A DNA stretch of 64,000 nt from Alisma plantago-aquatica (taxonomy: Eukaryota > Streptophyta > Magnoliopsida > Alismatales > Alismataceae): positions 1,351,099,550 through 1,351,163,549 of the forward strand of contig OY856411.1 in assembly GCA_963693085.1 (NCBI GenBank). Direction: 5' to 3'. The notes below the pieces were generated by a model. The model was given only the letters and a program-made list of their open reading frames with translations, searched no databases and was not told the origin of the DNA. Shown one piece after another: positions 24,892-37,813 of this stretch (positions are counted from its first letter, which is position 1; each line of letters starts with the position of its first letter). A program made the translations under genes and the position numbers.

Positions 24892-27726
24892 TGTTGTAAG
24901 GAGGTGGGATCACCTCCTTACTAAAGATTTGAAGAATAAAACATCCATTCCAAACACACTCAAAGGTATGCTAGAATAGGTGCAAAATTTTGAAACTTCA
25001 ATAAATGGTATTCATAACAACCAAAGTATAGCAGCGAAATAAAAATAATGACTATATTCAATTTTCACAAAAGATTACAAAAGTACATCATAATATCCCA
25101 TAAGGATTTACATGTATGATACAACATAAGGATCTAAGTAGAGGGAAATCTAAACCATAACAACTTTGTCTCCAGTCTTTAACTCCTTAAGCTAGTCCAA
25201 AACTTCATGCATTATCATCCAAGTCCTTCACCTAGGGTTGGAAGCATACCTCAACAAGAAGAGAAAATAGACGAGCAAAGGCTGGTATGTGCATACTAAA
25301 TAGGAAATTGAGCAATATATGGAATAAAGGACATCAAATATAAAAGGCTTCCCATAGAAAGGATAAGGACCACCCAAATGGGTATCAAGAGAAAAGGAAT
25401 TGAAATCATATGATAACAAAAGAATAATTGCCATTAATAAAACATACACAAGCACATGTAAAGAATGAGGGCACACACCCCATATCATCAACATGCATGC
25501 ATGTGAGATAAACATAGCCCTAGAACAATATAAACACAAAGGCGACCAAGTCTCATAAACTTGAAACCTGATAGAGAAAGGGATACTACCAATCTCCCAA
25601 ATATATAAAACATGGGCCAAGAATCACACATCTTGCCCTGGGTATAAGGTTCCTTTCCATTCCAAAAGAGTAGGAAATATCACATCTGCTCGGTAGGAAA
25701 TAACACATCTACCACAAAACTAATGAAATTACACTACTCTAGTGCTACTGCATCACATAGCATGTTACTTTGTAGAGGCAAGTAGAAAGTATAGCCAGAA
25801 TATATAAAATAGTCACCACATAAGTGACCAACATATACATCCACCTCATAAGAGGGAAAAAGACATCACATGTCATCTTTTAGAGTTCCATCATGCAAAA
25901 AGCATAAAATAAGAGTTCAAAAGAATATCCATGATCACATGATCAATATCAAATAAGGTAGTTCACATGAGACATGATTTTCAAAAGAAAAGACATTATG
26001 TATAGGCTAATGTCCAAAGGACCAAGAGAATGAATAAGCATAGGTTAATTGCTCAACATATAAGAATAGGGGATACATCATACCTCAACTTCAGAGTCTA
26101 AATAGTCCAAATTAGTCCTAGATCCAAGCCTAGGACTCCAAAGAACCTCTAGGGAAGGTGGACATGTCCAATAAGTAACGTTCCCAAGCTTAGAGAGGTT
26201 GGTTTCTCCAACAAAGCTCCTATCTTGAGCAAGAAGCACCTTCTCCACTTTAGAGGTGAAAAACCCTAACAAAAGAACATGGAGATGAGGTGTTTATGAG
26301 TTCTAGGTGGGGTTTCACCATGGAAGTCCATGGTTATGACCTGGAGGAAGGTGAGAGGAAGACTAACAACATGAAAATAGGGAAGGAAAGGAGAAAACTT
26401 ATTAGTTTTGGTCAAAATAACCAAGGAGGAGCTTTAGAAACCCTAAATAGAGCAAATTTGGAACCCTGAGAGCCTTCTTCACCAAGGTAGGCACCTTCTT
26501 TTACCTTGGATATCACCTTTGTAGCCAAACATAGTAGGAGTTATTCTCTAAGATAGAGGAAAGAAAGGAGAGCAAGAGCTTTTGAATTTGGAGTTGGGAA
26601 GGGGTAGATATGGCTATATAAAGAAAGAGGTCAAGTATGAGGTGTCTATGAGACTTTCCATGTGTCATGTATAAGGGTGTCCATAGAAATGCAAGCCTAT
26701 ATGGATAAGGAAGAAGTCAAGAATGAGGTGTCAAGTTACTTTCCATGTGTCCAATGCTAAGAGTGCCTATGGACATGCACACCTTTATGGATAAGGAAGA
26801 AGTCAAGCATGAGGTTTCCATGTGTCCTTAGCCTAGGGATTTCATGGCCATGCAAGAGGACAACTCATAGACTCTTCTTTAATATCAAATGTTGATTTAT
26901 GGACACTTATAGGCCATCCCAACCGACCTCCAATCGAAGAAATAACCCCATTGGTTGATAGCTTCTAAAGATAAGCTCATTTATAAAGAGAGTAATCCCT
27001 AAAATGCCCTTGGAAAGAAAAACCTTCAAACCAAGGTGCAACTAGGTGCCATACGGTTCAAAAACTAGAGAATGATAAGGGAATATATAAAGATTATAAT
27101 TCATGTGACAATATTCAAAGAAAACCTCCCAATTGGGTAAATTATAGAAAAGTCCAGAATGTACCTAAAATTGCATAACTTGCAGAAACAACATCCAAAT
27201 TGGACCAAACTTCATCCAAAAGTTATCTTTGATGTGTTGAATATGAATTTGACATTATTTACTTATTTTGAAGTTATATAATCACATTATTCATTACTTA
27301 TGCCTTTTACTCATTTTCTCTCTCCTAAACTTATCCTAATATTTCAAGGTTGTCCAAATTAGATGAAATTTGACATGTAGGCTGATTTTGATATGTAGAT
27401 TTTGAATTTGAAGTTTGTTTCCACTTTTGAGACTTCTTTTAAAGAGATATGTCATATGGCCCATTAACGGCCCATTATCTAAATTATCCATCCAATTAAG
27501 TTTCTTATCTTCATAGTACCACCAAAATGAGTTATGTGGCATATTTTATGTATCCATTATAAACCTAAGATTAACGTTAGAACATTAGGTTACATTAAGG
27601 TGATCTATACATGCATTAGCTCATTGGGGTTATACTAAACATCTATTTAGGTCTTACCTTCAACCTTGTTTGGCTAAGTCCAAAATGTCAACTTCCAGGG
27701 TAGGGACCGAGATCTAGTATGTTACA
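24892..27726 (-). repeat. 3' LTR of element C (minus strand)
   Basis: 2835 bp, matching 41983-44846 over its whole length with about 5% differences and short indels by eye. Reading frames in it (for example 25228-25620) are broken in the other copy and are not genes. Confidence 0.9.
26628..26850 (-). repeat. Imperfect tandem repeat in LTR C
   Basis: About three units of roughly 80-95 bp. Each contains GGTCAAG or AGTCAAG, then TGAGGTGTC, CTTTCCATGTGTC, a GGACATGCA-like word, and ATGGATAAGGAAGAA. The other LTR shows the same at about 43725-43960. Confidence 0.7.
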
Positions 27727-28007
27727 GCACACCACTCCTTAAAGGGATTTCATCCTCGAAATCAAAACATCCACATATAAGAAAACAAATTATTCACCAC
27801 CCCTTAAAGGATTCATCTTATTAAGTCAAAACTACTCTTTAGGTACAAAAGGTTCAACTACACTTCCTTACATCCAACTACATAAGCATCATGCAAAAAA
27901 AGGAAACATAACTTGTAAAGACTAACTATGAACTATGGGTTAACTTGCTCTTGTCCATCCTCAAACAAGTCTTTACACCTAGGAGACTAGTTCAACATAT
28001 CATGGTC
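27727..28007 (-). other. Element C interior, 3' end with polypurine tract
   Basis: Minus-strand reading gives a purine-rich AAGGAGTGG stretch next to the LTR, preceded by the chromovirus-like TTCGAGGATGAAATCC. No ORF. Interrupted at 28008 by the hAT. Confidence 0.75.
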
Positions 28008-28021
28008 CAGTGTTCAGAAAA
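28008..28021. repeat. hAT left terminal inverted repeat
   Basis: CAGTGTTCAGAAAA, an exact complement of the right end. Inside it, GCGGTAATCGG resembles the right-end CCTAATCGG. Confidence 0.92.
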
Positions 28022-29844
28022 GCGGTAATCGGTGTACGGGCGGATAGGGTACCGATTAGAGTATATACGGTATGCGGGAGTATAAGCGGGAGTATATTCA
28101 GTTTTAATCGGTTTTGAATTTTTTTAAATTAATTATATATTCACATAAATATAAAACTTGGCCCTATATAAGTATATATATTAATTAAACTATAACAAAT
28201 GAGGATGTAACAAGAAACATAGATCCATTAAGAATGTTAATTAAGCAACATACATCACAAACATGAAGATAATTTAACACACGTCAAAAGGTTCATCCAT
28301 TAAGAATGTTAATTAAGCAACATACAACACACGTCAAAAGGTTCAAAATAAGTAAACAAACACCAAATAACCAAGCAACTCATGTCCAAATTACATAAAA
28401 TAATACATCAACAATCAATACAAAGCTAATCAAGGTAGCCATCTTCATCCTCGAACTCTGCAAAGATGGTCTCAGCATCATCATCATCACTAGATGGGTC
28501 CTCTGCAAGATCTTCTTCATCAATTTGAGACATTGATGTAGAAGTAGCAAGATGTGTAGTAGCACGTGTTTGTGAACGTGTGGTCGTAGCTTGTAGAACA
28601 TCATCAACACCTGTTGTAGCTGCTACATTTCCCCAAGTAAGTCTGTCACTGCTAGGAGTTGTTGGTATGTATGCCCTGAGAGCTAATCATGGGATGATTG
28701 GTGGGATACATTGAGATTGATTTGATAAACATCAAAGGCAAGCTTCCAATTCTTTCTGGTTCAGTCATATGAGATAGTGATAGAACAAATTGAATGTCTA
28801 GAGAATGACAATACTCAATGATGTATGCCTTCAGGTTCAGGACCTGAATGATGAGATCATACGGATGCTAAGAGTTTGTACATTCTCATTATGTCCCTAG
28901 TCGGATGTCATTGTGGAAGGTAGATAGATAGCAATGACACACAAGACTAGATTGTGGTATTGGTTGATGACAAAATCTCATTAGTCATGATATAGATATA
29001 TCAAACCAAACACATATGTACTTGTTAGAGAACAAGTGTACCAGACAGACCCACCGTGAGTTTGACACATGGAACCATCACATGGTAGTCACAGTCGGTA
29101 CTCATAGTGATGGTGGTGAGTGTGATTCTTTGACCTGAAATCACTACACTCAACACATGTCATTGGGCACACTTTGACATCATCAAACGCAGTCCTGAAA
29201 CATGGGTTGTTATAAAGGTGATGATTGGGTGGCTTTGACACATGGGGCTTTTGAGGGGTGAGTGATAGATATGGGATTTGTCCCTCCTGAGGGAGTTTGA
29301 TATCCATGGCCGCTTGATGAGTAGGATTGAGAAAGGCACGCACACATGTGTGAATCAATATGTGATATCAATGTCATACATATATCTTCCAATCTACTCT
29401 GAGATCAAGAAAGTGAATGAACGTTGACAGGATGAATGTTCCATGCCTCGAGTTCATTTGGGTTATTAGTGACAAAGGAATTATACATTCACTGTAACAC
29501 CATTCACGGATTGTAGGATTGAAAGTTGTTCTCCAACTTTCTATTTCACTTGGGTAGCACTAATGTGTGACTAGGCACCACTCTTTGCTTGTGAAGTCAT
29601 AAGTGTTATGGACTTTCACTGCCAATGTGAAAAGGGCCTGCATGGTCACACACATAGGATTTAACCTGGAAGAGGAGTTTTGTCCACAAACAATGTTTAG
29701 ATTGATTACCAAAGGAGTTTAGTAGTTCAATTAAACACTCAATTAATTGATAGCTCAGTATCATAATGTTCAAGGTGTTGGACACATTGATTGGAGTATC
29801 AGATTGATTGAAACTGCAATTGACTGATTTTGCACAATCTGCAT

Positions 29845-30245
29845 TCCCAACCGATCGGCTCATGTGATGAACCGATCGGCTGAGCTTGGTGAACCGATCG
29901 ACTCAGATGGTGAGTCGACCGAATGATGGACAGGGTGAAACAATTACTTCAAGTGTTGAAACGATCAGTTCAACTGGACCAACCGAGCAAGTTGGGAAAG
30001 TAGGATTGGTGAGAAATTGCTTTCCGTTTCACTTGCCCAATTTGATTGGAACAAGGATTGGTATTAGGTACCAATTAGAAATAAAAGAAGAAAATTCAAT
30101 CGAGAACTGACCAGGACCACGAACTGACCGATTCAGAAATGAACCGATTGTTTCATGGGTCCCAACCGATCGGTTGAGGTGTCAACCGACCGGCTCAGGT
30201 CCCCAACCGACCATTTCAGAAATGAAACGATTAGTTCAGGTTGCG
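29845..30245 (+). repeat. Palindromic ACCGATCGGT array in B2 LTR
   Basis: At least ten variants of AACCGATCGGCT, GAACCGATCG, AACCGACCGGCT or AAACGATCAGTT within 400 bp, each near-palindromic and separated by 10-35 bp. The same array is at 36748-37150 in the 3' LTR, with point differences that often alter single units. Confidence 0.85.
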
Positions 30246-30338
30246 CAGTTGGTTGTTTTTGTGGAAAATCTCGAACCCTTCTACTCCTGCTTTAGTCCCG
30301 CATTGCCCGGGATAGAGAACCCTGTCCCATGACCCTCC

Positions 30339-30346
30339 TATATATA
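30339..30346 (+). promoter_or_regulatory. Probable TATA box in B2 LTR
   Basis: TATATATA in CCTCCTATATATAGGGG, about 1.68 kb into the LTR. The 3' LTR has the same with one extra TA (37245-37254). The homologous place is CATATAAATAAAGGGG in B1 and a degraded CTATAAGGGC in B3. Confidence 0.6.
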
Positions 30347-30888
30347 GGGGTATTGGGGGCTTCTCAGAGAACAACACAGTGCAACCAGTTGCTCTATAAA
30401 GTTGTCGTTCTCTCTGGTTTTGGTAACCGAGAGAGCCCGAGCAAGTGCTACCCGATAAGGGAGGCACAACAAGGGAATGACAACTGTAGTAAGCGACTGG
30501 TGGCAGGAGAGTGTGTCAGTGACTAGTACGCTGACAGGAGGGTGCGACTCCTTCCAATTCCTTGTGGGACAAGGAGATTGGAGTTCCAGGTGGTCTGTGT
30601 GGACTACTTCAGAGGCGGGAGATTTCTGCCGCTCGGAGGACATTTGTCAATTCCGACAGTCGACAGTCCCGATGTGACCAGGAGCTGCACAAACACCGTC
30701 CAAGATCGGAGGTGAAGATCATGCAAGCCGTGAGGTATTATCGCCGAGCAAGCCTCAGGACAAGGTATGATTCCACAAACCATCCCTTTCCTATTGTATA
30801 GACGTTGACGCGTTTCCTTGTTCTGGGTTTGGGGAGGAGAATTTGTTTTGTTTCCGCTGCCTTCTCTGCCTCCCCTAAAACCCAACAG

Positions 30889-30901
30889 TGGCATCAGAGC
30901 C
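30889..30901 (+). other. Primer-binding site of Copia B2
   Basis: TGGCATCAGAGCC, one mismatch from the tRNA-Met consensus, two bases after the LTR end. Confidence 0.85.
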
Positions 30902-31354
30902 ACATCAACTGCTCTATACTTTAGGATTATTGATATGATCGATTTTGGTTTGTTGCCTTTATTTATTGCATACGATACGAATAAAATTGGCTTTATGCAT
31001 GTCCAATCCTAAATCCACAAATCCCAATTTACATATATGATATGTATTATGAATGCACTCGATACGCGTCACCCTTAAACGAGTTTTGTGGTGGATGTAT
31101 AGCGTGGTTATGGCCAATAAACCCTATATGTGTATGGTTGTATGTGGTTGCTTGCATCTCGGTCTGCACACCGATTCCCTTTCTCCTATTCCTGATGTAA
31201 CTCGAAATAATTTGAGATTTTTTCCCTACCTTTTCTCCCCTCGAATGTAACTCGAGGTTTCTCTTTTTACAATGTAAAATAGGATAGAATTTTATTTCCT
31301 ATTATGTCAAAGAACGGAGGACATCCCGATGACAGCTGAGATGACGGTTCAAGG

Positions 31355-31560
31355 CATGAACCGACCGGTTGACGTTCGAGACGATCGGTTCAAGGAGTGA
31401 GCCGATCGGTTGATGAGCGAGACGAGCGGGTGGCGGCCATGATGAGATGCACGATGACCAGGTGAACCGATCGGTTGGAGGAGCCAACCGATCGGCTGGT
31501 GGCACCCTGTCGACCAGTCTGATGGCGAGCCGATCATTCATGTGATGAGTTGATCAAACC
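31355..31560 (+). repeat. Second ACCGATCGGT array, in the B2 leader
   Basis: Eight or so further copies (AACCGACCGGTTG, GACGATCGGTTC, GAGCCGATCGGTTG, GAACCGATCGGTTGG, CCAACCGATCGGCTGG, GAGCCGATCATTC) lie outside the LTR, between primer site and gag. The 5' end of the genomic RNA would carry two such blocks. Confidence 0.82.
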
Positions 31561-32314
31561 CAGAAAGGCAAAACACATAGTTCATCTTGTACAGGTTGCA
31601 AGTGATGTAGACCTAGATGACCGTGATTCCTCTTGGCTCGAGGAATCATATTAGGATGGCCATAATCATCGCTTTTATCATTTCACATGTTTTATGTGGG
31701 ATATAGCATGTATATGATACATACTATACATTGTGGTGATTGGATATGTATATGTATATAAAACCAAATCCCTCATTAAATATTAAGTTTTAGATGCCTT
31801 CCAAATGCGAAACACGTGAAAAGCTTGATCGACCAAGTGTGGGCACACCCTAGCGTGGTGCACCGTCTATCTCGTGGAAGCGTGAATGATGGATATGTGG
31901 GTCTGCCCTAGCAGGGTGCATATTCATCATGTTTGCTTTGGGTCAGAATTAACAAGGTGATATAGATGGGATCTAGTACCTTGAGGCATGGAGGTGATCA
32001 TGGCAAGGAGTTGCATATGACATCTTATCAAGAGTTGCATGTGATGCAATTGGCAAGAGTTGCCTACCTGAGAGATCTAAGTTGTGGGTGACAGCCCTAG
32101 CTGGTCCATGACTTAGAGGATTTCAAGATCTTGCCCACTAGAAGGTTGTACGCTACAATCTTCTGAATTGATGGTGAGGGCTATCAATTTGAACTAAAAT
32201 AGTGGGAGCGATAATTAATTAAAGTCCTAATTATATCGTCAACTTTAAAAATCAATCAAATAAGTCAAAAATGAGTTTTGGACTAAAATTGCATATTTTC
32301 CTTTTGTAGTACAA

Positions 32315-33169
32315 ATGACAACAAACAACAATCACTTTTCTTTGCGATCGGTCCTTGAAAAGGACAAGCTAAATGGGACAAACTTCCACGACTGGTATAG
32401 GACATTGAGAATTGTTCACACTCAAGAGTGAAAGCTCTATGTCCTAGATACTTTAATTCCAGAGGAACCTACTCCTAATGCACCAAAGGCAGAAAGGGAT
32501 GCTTACAAGAAGCATTCTGATGATGCCATTGATGCAAAGTGCTTGATGTTGTGCTCTATGAACCACGAGTTGTAGAGACAACATGAGAACATGGGTGTCA
32601 TTGAGATGATTCAGCATCTCAGGAACATGTATGAAGATCAAGCACGGTAAGAGAGATACAATGTCTCCAGGGCACTGTTCAAGTGTGTCATGATAGAAGG
32701 AGATCCAATTAGTCCTCACACAGTCAAGATGATTGGGTATGTGGAGAACCTGACAAGACTGGGATTTCCACTGAGCCAAGAGTTGGCTACTGACGTGATA
32801 CTGCAATCGTTGCCAGAATCCTACAGTCAGTTTGTGATGAACTACAACATGAACAATTTTGATAGGCCACTGTCAGAGTTGTTGGGCATGTTGAGGACAA
32901 CAGAGATATAGATGAAGAAGGACAAGCCTAAGTCTGTGATGGTGATCAGGAGCAAGAAAGGCAAGTCCAAGCGCAAGGGCAAGGGCAAAGCTAAGAAAGG
33001 TTCTGATGCTAGCTTGGAGCCCAAGTCGTCTTCGGCTCTCAAGGCCAAGGGAGGCGTGACCAAGAAAGGAAATTGCCACCATTGTCAAAAGCTAGGACAT
33101 TGGAAAAGGAATTGTCCTCTCTATCTGGAAGAACAAAAGAAGAAGGAGGTGACAGATGTCTCTACTTAA
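32315..33169 (+). pseudogene. Copia B2 gag, four in-frame stops
   Basis: One continuous frame from the ATG at 32315 (MTTNNNHFSLRSVLEKDKL) with Copia gag features: NGTNFHDWYRTLRIV, a UBN2-like capsid (MIEGDPISPHTVKMIGYVENL, FVMNYNMNNFDRPLSELLGML), a Lys-rich basic region, and a zinc knuckle CHHCQKLGHWKRNC (about 33075-33116). Stops are at about 32429, 32573, 32648 and 32909 and otherwise the frame is open. Two of the four are TAG and one is TAA at positions where Gln would fit. Confidence 0.85.
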
Positions 33170-35552
33170 AGGTGTCATGAAAGTAAACTTATAACACTTT
33201 TGAGGTATATGATACCAAGATGTAAAGTGTAAAGCACTCAATAAATGGGGCAAGTGTTGCCGCCATAGATAGAAGTACTTTAGTTTATTTTCAGCCTAAA
33301 AGGCATGTAATATAGTTATGAACTGCTATTTCATATTTGCCAATAGATAGAAACACTTTATTTTTGCATATTGTATGACAATGATGGCAAACAATAAAGA
33401 GATGTTTCAATTTCTAAAGATATGATCTTTGTGGCAATGCCTTGTTTATCTTGTGGTATTTGATACACATAAGATAAAATGATACCTAAAAGTTATAGAT
33501 AACTCAAGCAATCAAATTAGCATCAATCATGAGAAATTCATTTCTAGTTTCGATGTGATGGATAAAACTAGACTCTTTTGGTTAGAGAACCAGTAAGAGA
33601 CATGAATATCTTGAACATGATTAATCAATCTTCACTAATGGTAGTAGGAGAATGATTATCCTATTAGGGATGATACATGTGATGTATTTACATACCTATT
33701 GGAACAAATGCTAATACTTCAAATGGTGTTTAGAGAAATACCAATATGAATATCTTGAAGTGTTCAAGATTATCATAGATGAAGTGCAAATTTGGTAAAG
33801 TGTTAATTCTTGATGAGATCAATGAATGAAATACTTGGACCATATGTTTGAGATCCTTATGAGTGATTATGATAGTGTATCATAGTGAACTCATGATTAA
33901 GGCATGGTGATGTCTAAATCAAGAAGGAATCATACTCTAAGGAGTTAGAGAATGATTATCAAATAACTAAATTCTTCTTAATAAAAGAATACCCCACACT
34001 AATAAAGGACATTAAGAATCACAAGGAGTTGTAAGTTCTTATATCCTTGACAGATACACCTCGTTTATCTATGTGATGAGTTGTTCATGTGATGAGTCAA
34101 CTATCTAGATGAATATGAGGAACCAGATTTTGAGTTATGGTTTATGACCATTACATCCTAAATGACATCCATGTGAACCATAAGGTATGACCTTGGTGGT
34201 AGCACCCATTGGATGAAATCCATAAGTGCAAATGAATCTTAAGTGTTAAGACACATGGATAACATTTTGAAGGATGATGCTTGTTGATTGCAACTTAATG
34301 AATAAGACATTTGGCATATGGATACTAAAACTGCATTCCTATGAGAAATAAAACAAGGATGTGTACGTGACACAACCTATAAGGTTTATGAATCCACTAA
34401 TGCAAATGAAGTCTATAAGTTACAATGGACTAATCAATGTGATTGATTGAGTACAAGAAACTCAGAATTGGATCTTTACTTTGATGATATAGTCTAAGGG
34501 TTTGAATGATATGTCAAAGATAAAGAAGGGATCTGTGATTTAGTGGGAGCGTGTTCACATTCCACATGTTGATGTGAAATGGAAATGTTCTAGAATGGAA
34601 ATCCAAAAGTGGAAATTATCTTTAAGGAAGATAGAGATGTTTCCTATGTGGTAGGAATAGAGATCTATAGAGATAGTTCTCGAAAACATCTTGACCTAAA
34701 AGGAGAAAGCATACATTGGCAATCTAACTGAAGGGTTCAATATGCACAGATTCAGAGGGAAAAAAACTTGTCCATGTTATATGGAGTTAGTATCCCAAGG
34801 CCAAGTGTCCAATTCTTATGAAGAATGGGAACACTAAGAATAGATATGGATATATCATGTATGTAATCATCCCATTATCTTGCATGTATCAACATGGAAA
34901 GAACAAAATGCATTCATCATATTGTATGTAGGACATGGCAATATGATGTGCTCATCCTGATAACTCGTATGTGGGACATGACGAGTGGATGTCTGTCTAC
35001 TTCTAGTAAGGGTTACTAGAATACCATGAGAACTTGATAAGTTCTTGAGAAGTACTAGTTCTATGGAGATAAGGAAGAGTTCAATGTAAAAAGTTACATT
35101 GATGCGAACTTCCGAAAGGACAGAAAATTAATCACAATATATATATATATATATGATATATAAAAGTGAAAGTTTGTTGATAATTGGAAGTGTTCCAATA
35201 AAACCATTTAAAAGGAAATGCCGAGTATCTATGTGTTAGAGAACAATAGTTGATACTATATGGATCTGGAAGTTCATGAGATGAACTTATAGATATTCCG
35301 CGCATTGATGACAAGTATGGAATCGTTGATCATGCAATGTGGCTAAAGGTTAGAAAATGAATACTAGATCACATATTACGACAACTCCATCTCATACGTG
35401 TGATGTACAACGAAGAGATGAGAGACATGCAATTTATACTGACTTTGGCAAGGTGTTGCCATAACTCACTATGTTCGCACTAGAGCAGAGTAACATGTGG
35501 GACATGTTTGAAGATCACTATGAATATGATTCAAGGGTGATTGGCTCGCAGT
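33170..35552 (+). pseudogene. Copia B2 pol remnant, strongly decayed
   Basis: No open frame longer than about 60 codons. Recognisable traces in shifting frames: MDTKTAFL near 34320 (RT finger motif), NANEVYKLQ near 34400, GIEIYRDSSRKHLDL near 34660 (RT to connection region), and RNase H end-like sequence near 35340-35400. I could not find the protease DSG site, the integrase core or a YVDD box. The region is about 2.4 kb, far shorter than a full Copia pol. Confidence 0.65.
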
Positions 35553-35565
35553 GCAAGTGGGAGTC

Positions 35566-37813
35566 TGTTGGTATGTATGCCCTGAGAGCTAATCATGGGA
35601 TGATTGGTGGGATACATTGAGATTGATTTGATAAACATTAAAGGCAAGCTTCCAATTCTTTCTGGTTCAGTCATATGAGATAGTGATAGAACAGATTGAA
35701 TGTCTAGAGAATGACAATACTCAATGACGTATGCCTTCAGGTTTAGGACCTGAACGATGAGATCATACAGATGATAAGAGTTTGTACATTCTCATTATGT
35801 CCCTAGTCGGATGTCATTGTGGAAGGTAGATAGACAACAATGACACACAAGACTAGATTGTGGTATTGGTTGATGACAAAATCTCATTAGTCATGATATA
35901 GAGATATCAAACCAAACACATAAGTACTTGTTAGAGAACAAGTGTACCAGACAGACCCACCGTGAGTTTGACACATGGAACCATGACATGGTAGTCACAG
36001 TCAGTACTCACAGTGATGGTGGTGAGTGTGATTCTTTGACCTGAAATCACTACACTCAACACATGTCGTTGGGCACACTTTGACATCATCAAACGCAGTC
36101 CTGAAACATGGGTTGTTATAAAGGTGATGATTGGGTAGCTTTGACACATGGGGCTTTTGAGGGGTGAGTGATAGATATGGGATTTGTCCCTCCTGAGGGA
36201 GTTTGATATCGATGGCCGCTTGATGAGTAGGATTGAGAAAGGCGTGCACGCATGTGTGAATCAATATGTGATATCGATGTCATACATATCTCTTCCAATC
36301 TACTCTGAGATCAAGAAAGTGAATGAATGTTGACAGGATGACTATTCCATGCCTCGAGTTCATTCGGGATATTAGTGAAAAAGGAATTATACATTCACTG
36401 TAACACCATTCACGGATTGTAGGATTGAAAGTTGTTCTCCAACTTTCTATTTCACTTGGGTAGCACTGATGTGTGACTAGGCACCGCTCTTTGCTTGTGA
36501 AGTCATAAGTGTTATGGACTTTCACTGCCAACGTGAAAAGGACCTGCAGGGTCACACACATAGGATTTAACTTAGAAGAGGAGTTTTGTCCACAAACAAT
36601 GTTTAGATTGATTACTAAAGGAGTTTAGTAGTCCAATTAAACACTTAATTAATTGATAGCTCAGTATCATAATGTTCAAGGTGTTGGACACATTGATTGG
36701 AGTATCAGATTGATTGAAACTGCAATTGACTGATTCTGCACAATCTGCATTCCCAACCGATCGACTCATGTGATGAACCGATCGGCTGAGCTTGGTGAAC
36801 CGATTGGCTCAGATGGTGAGTCGATCGGCTGATGGACAAGGTGAAACAATCACTTCAAGTGTTGAAATGATCGGTTCAACTGGACCAACCGAGCAAGTTG
36901 GGAAAGTAGGATTGGTGAGAAATTTCTTTCCGTTTCACTTGCCCAATTTGATTGGAACAAAGATTGGTATTAGGTACCAATTAGAAACAAAAGAAGAAAA
37001 GTCAATCGGGAACTGACCAGGACCACAAACTGACGGGTTCAGAAATGAACCGACCGTTTCATGGGTCCCAACCGATCGGTTGAGGTGTCAACCGACCAGC
37101 TCAGGTCCCCAACCGACCGTTTTAGAAATGAAACGATCAGTTTAGGTTGCTTAGTTGGTTGTTTTTGTGGAAAATCTCAAACCCTTCTACTCCTACTTTA
37201 GTCCCGCATTGCCCGAGATAGAGAATCCTGTCCCATGACCCTCCTATATATATAGGGGTATTGGGGGCTTCTCATAGAACAACACAGTGCAACCAGTTGC
37301 TCTGTAAAGTTGTTATTCTCTCTGGTTTTGGTAACCGAGAGAGCCCAAGCAAGTGCTACCCGATAAGGGAGGCACAACAAGGGAAAGACAATTGCAGTAA
37401 GTGACTGGTGACAGCAGAGTGTGTCAGTGACTAGTACGCTGACAGGAGGGTGTGACTCCTTCCAATTCCTTGTGGGACAAGGATATTGGAGTTCCAGGTG
37501 GTCTGTGTGGACTACTTCAGAGGCAGGAGATTTCTGCCGCTCGGAGGACAATTGTCAATCCCGACAGTCCCGATGAGACCAGGAGTCGACAGTCCCAGTG
37601 CGACCAGGAGCTGCGTAGACACCGTCTAAGACCGGAGGTGAAGACCGCGCAAGCCGTGAGGTATTGTCGCCGAGCATGCCTCGGGACAAGGTATGATTCC
37701 ACAAACCATCCCTTTCCTATTGTATAGACGTTGATGTGTTTCCTTGTTCTGGGTTTGGGGAGGAGAAATTTTTTTGTTTCCACTGCCTTCTCTACCTCCC
37801 CTAAAACCCAACA
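35566..37813 (+). repeat. 3' LTR of Copia B2
   Basis: 2248 bp, preceded by a purine-rich AAGTGGGAGTC tract at 35555-35565. Followed by GGAGT, the target duplication. One copy has a short extra tandem segment near 37560-37600 (GACAGTCCCGATG...GACAGTCCCAGTG). Confidence 0.95.

Larger units (their letters stand above)
28660..30887 (+). repeat. 5' LTR of Copia B2
   Basis: 2228 bp. Holds a TATA-like box at 30339 and the ACCGATCGGT block at 29845-30245. Its end is followed by the primer site. Confidence 0.95.
28660..37813 (+). mobile_element. Copia LTR retrotransposon B2, inserted in the hAT transposase
   Basis: 9154 bp with LTRs of 2228 and 2248 bp (TGTTGGTATG...CCCAACA), flanked by the perfect 5-bp duplication GGAGT (28655-28659 and 37814-37818). 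The interior has a tRNA-Met-like primer site, a Copia gag with zinc knuckle, and badly decayed pol. It is the youngest layer of this nest. The LTRs differ at only about 3-4% of sites in the stretches I compared. Confidence 0.95.

Noticed and set aside
25228..25620. 130-codon minus-strand ORF with hydrophobic residues in LTR C
   Set aside because: The other LTR (42310-42732) has the same DNA broken into two frames, so the frame is not kept; it lies inside an LTR and resembles nothing known.
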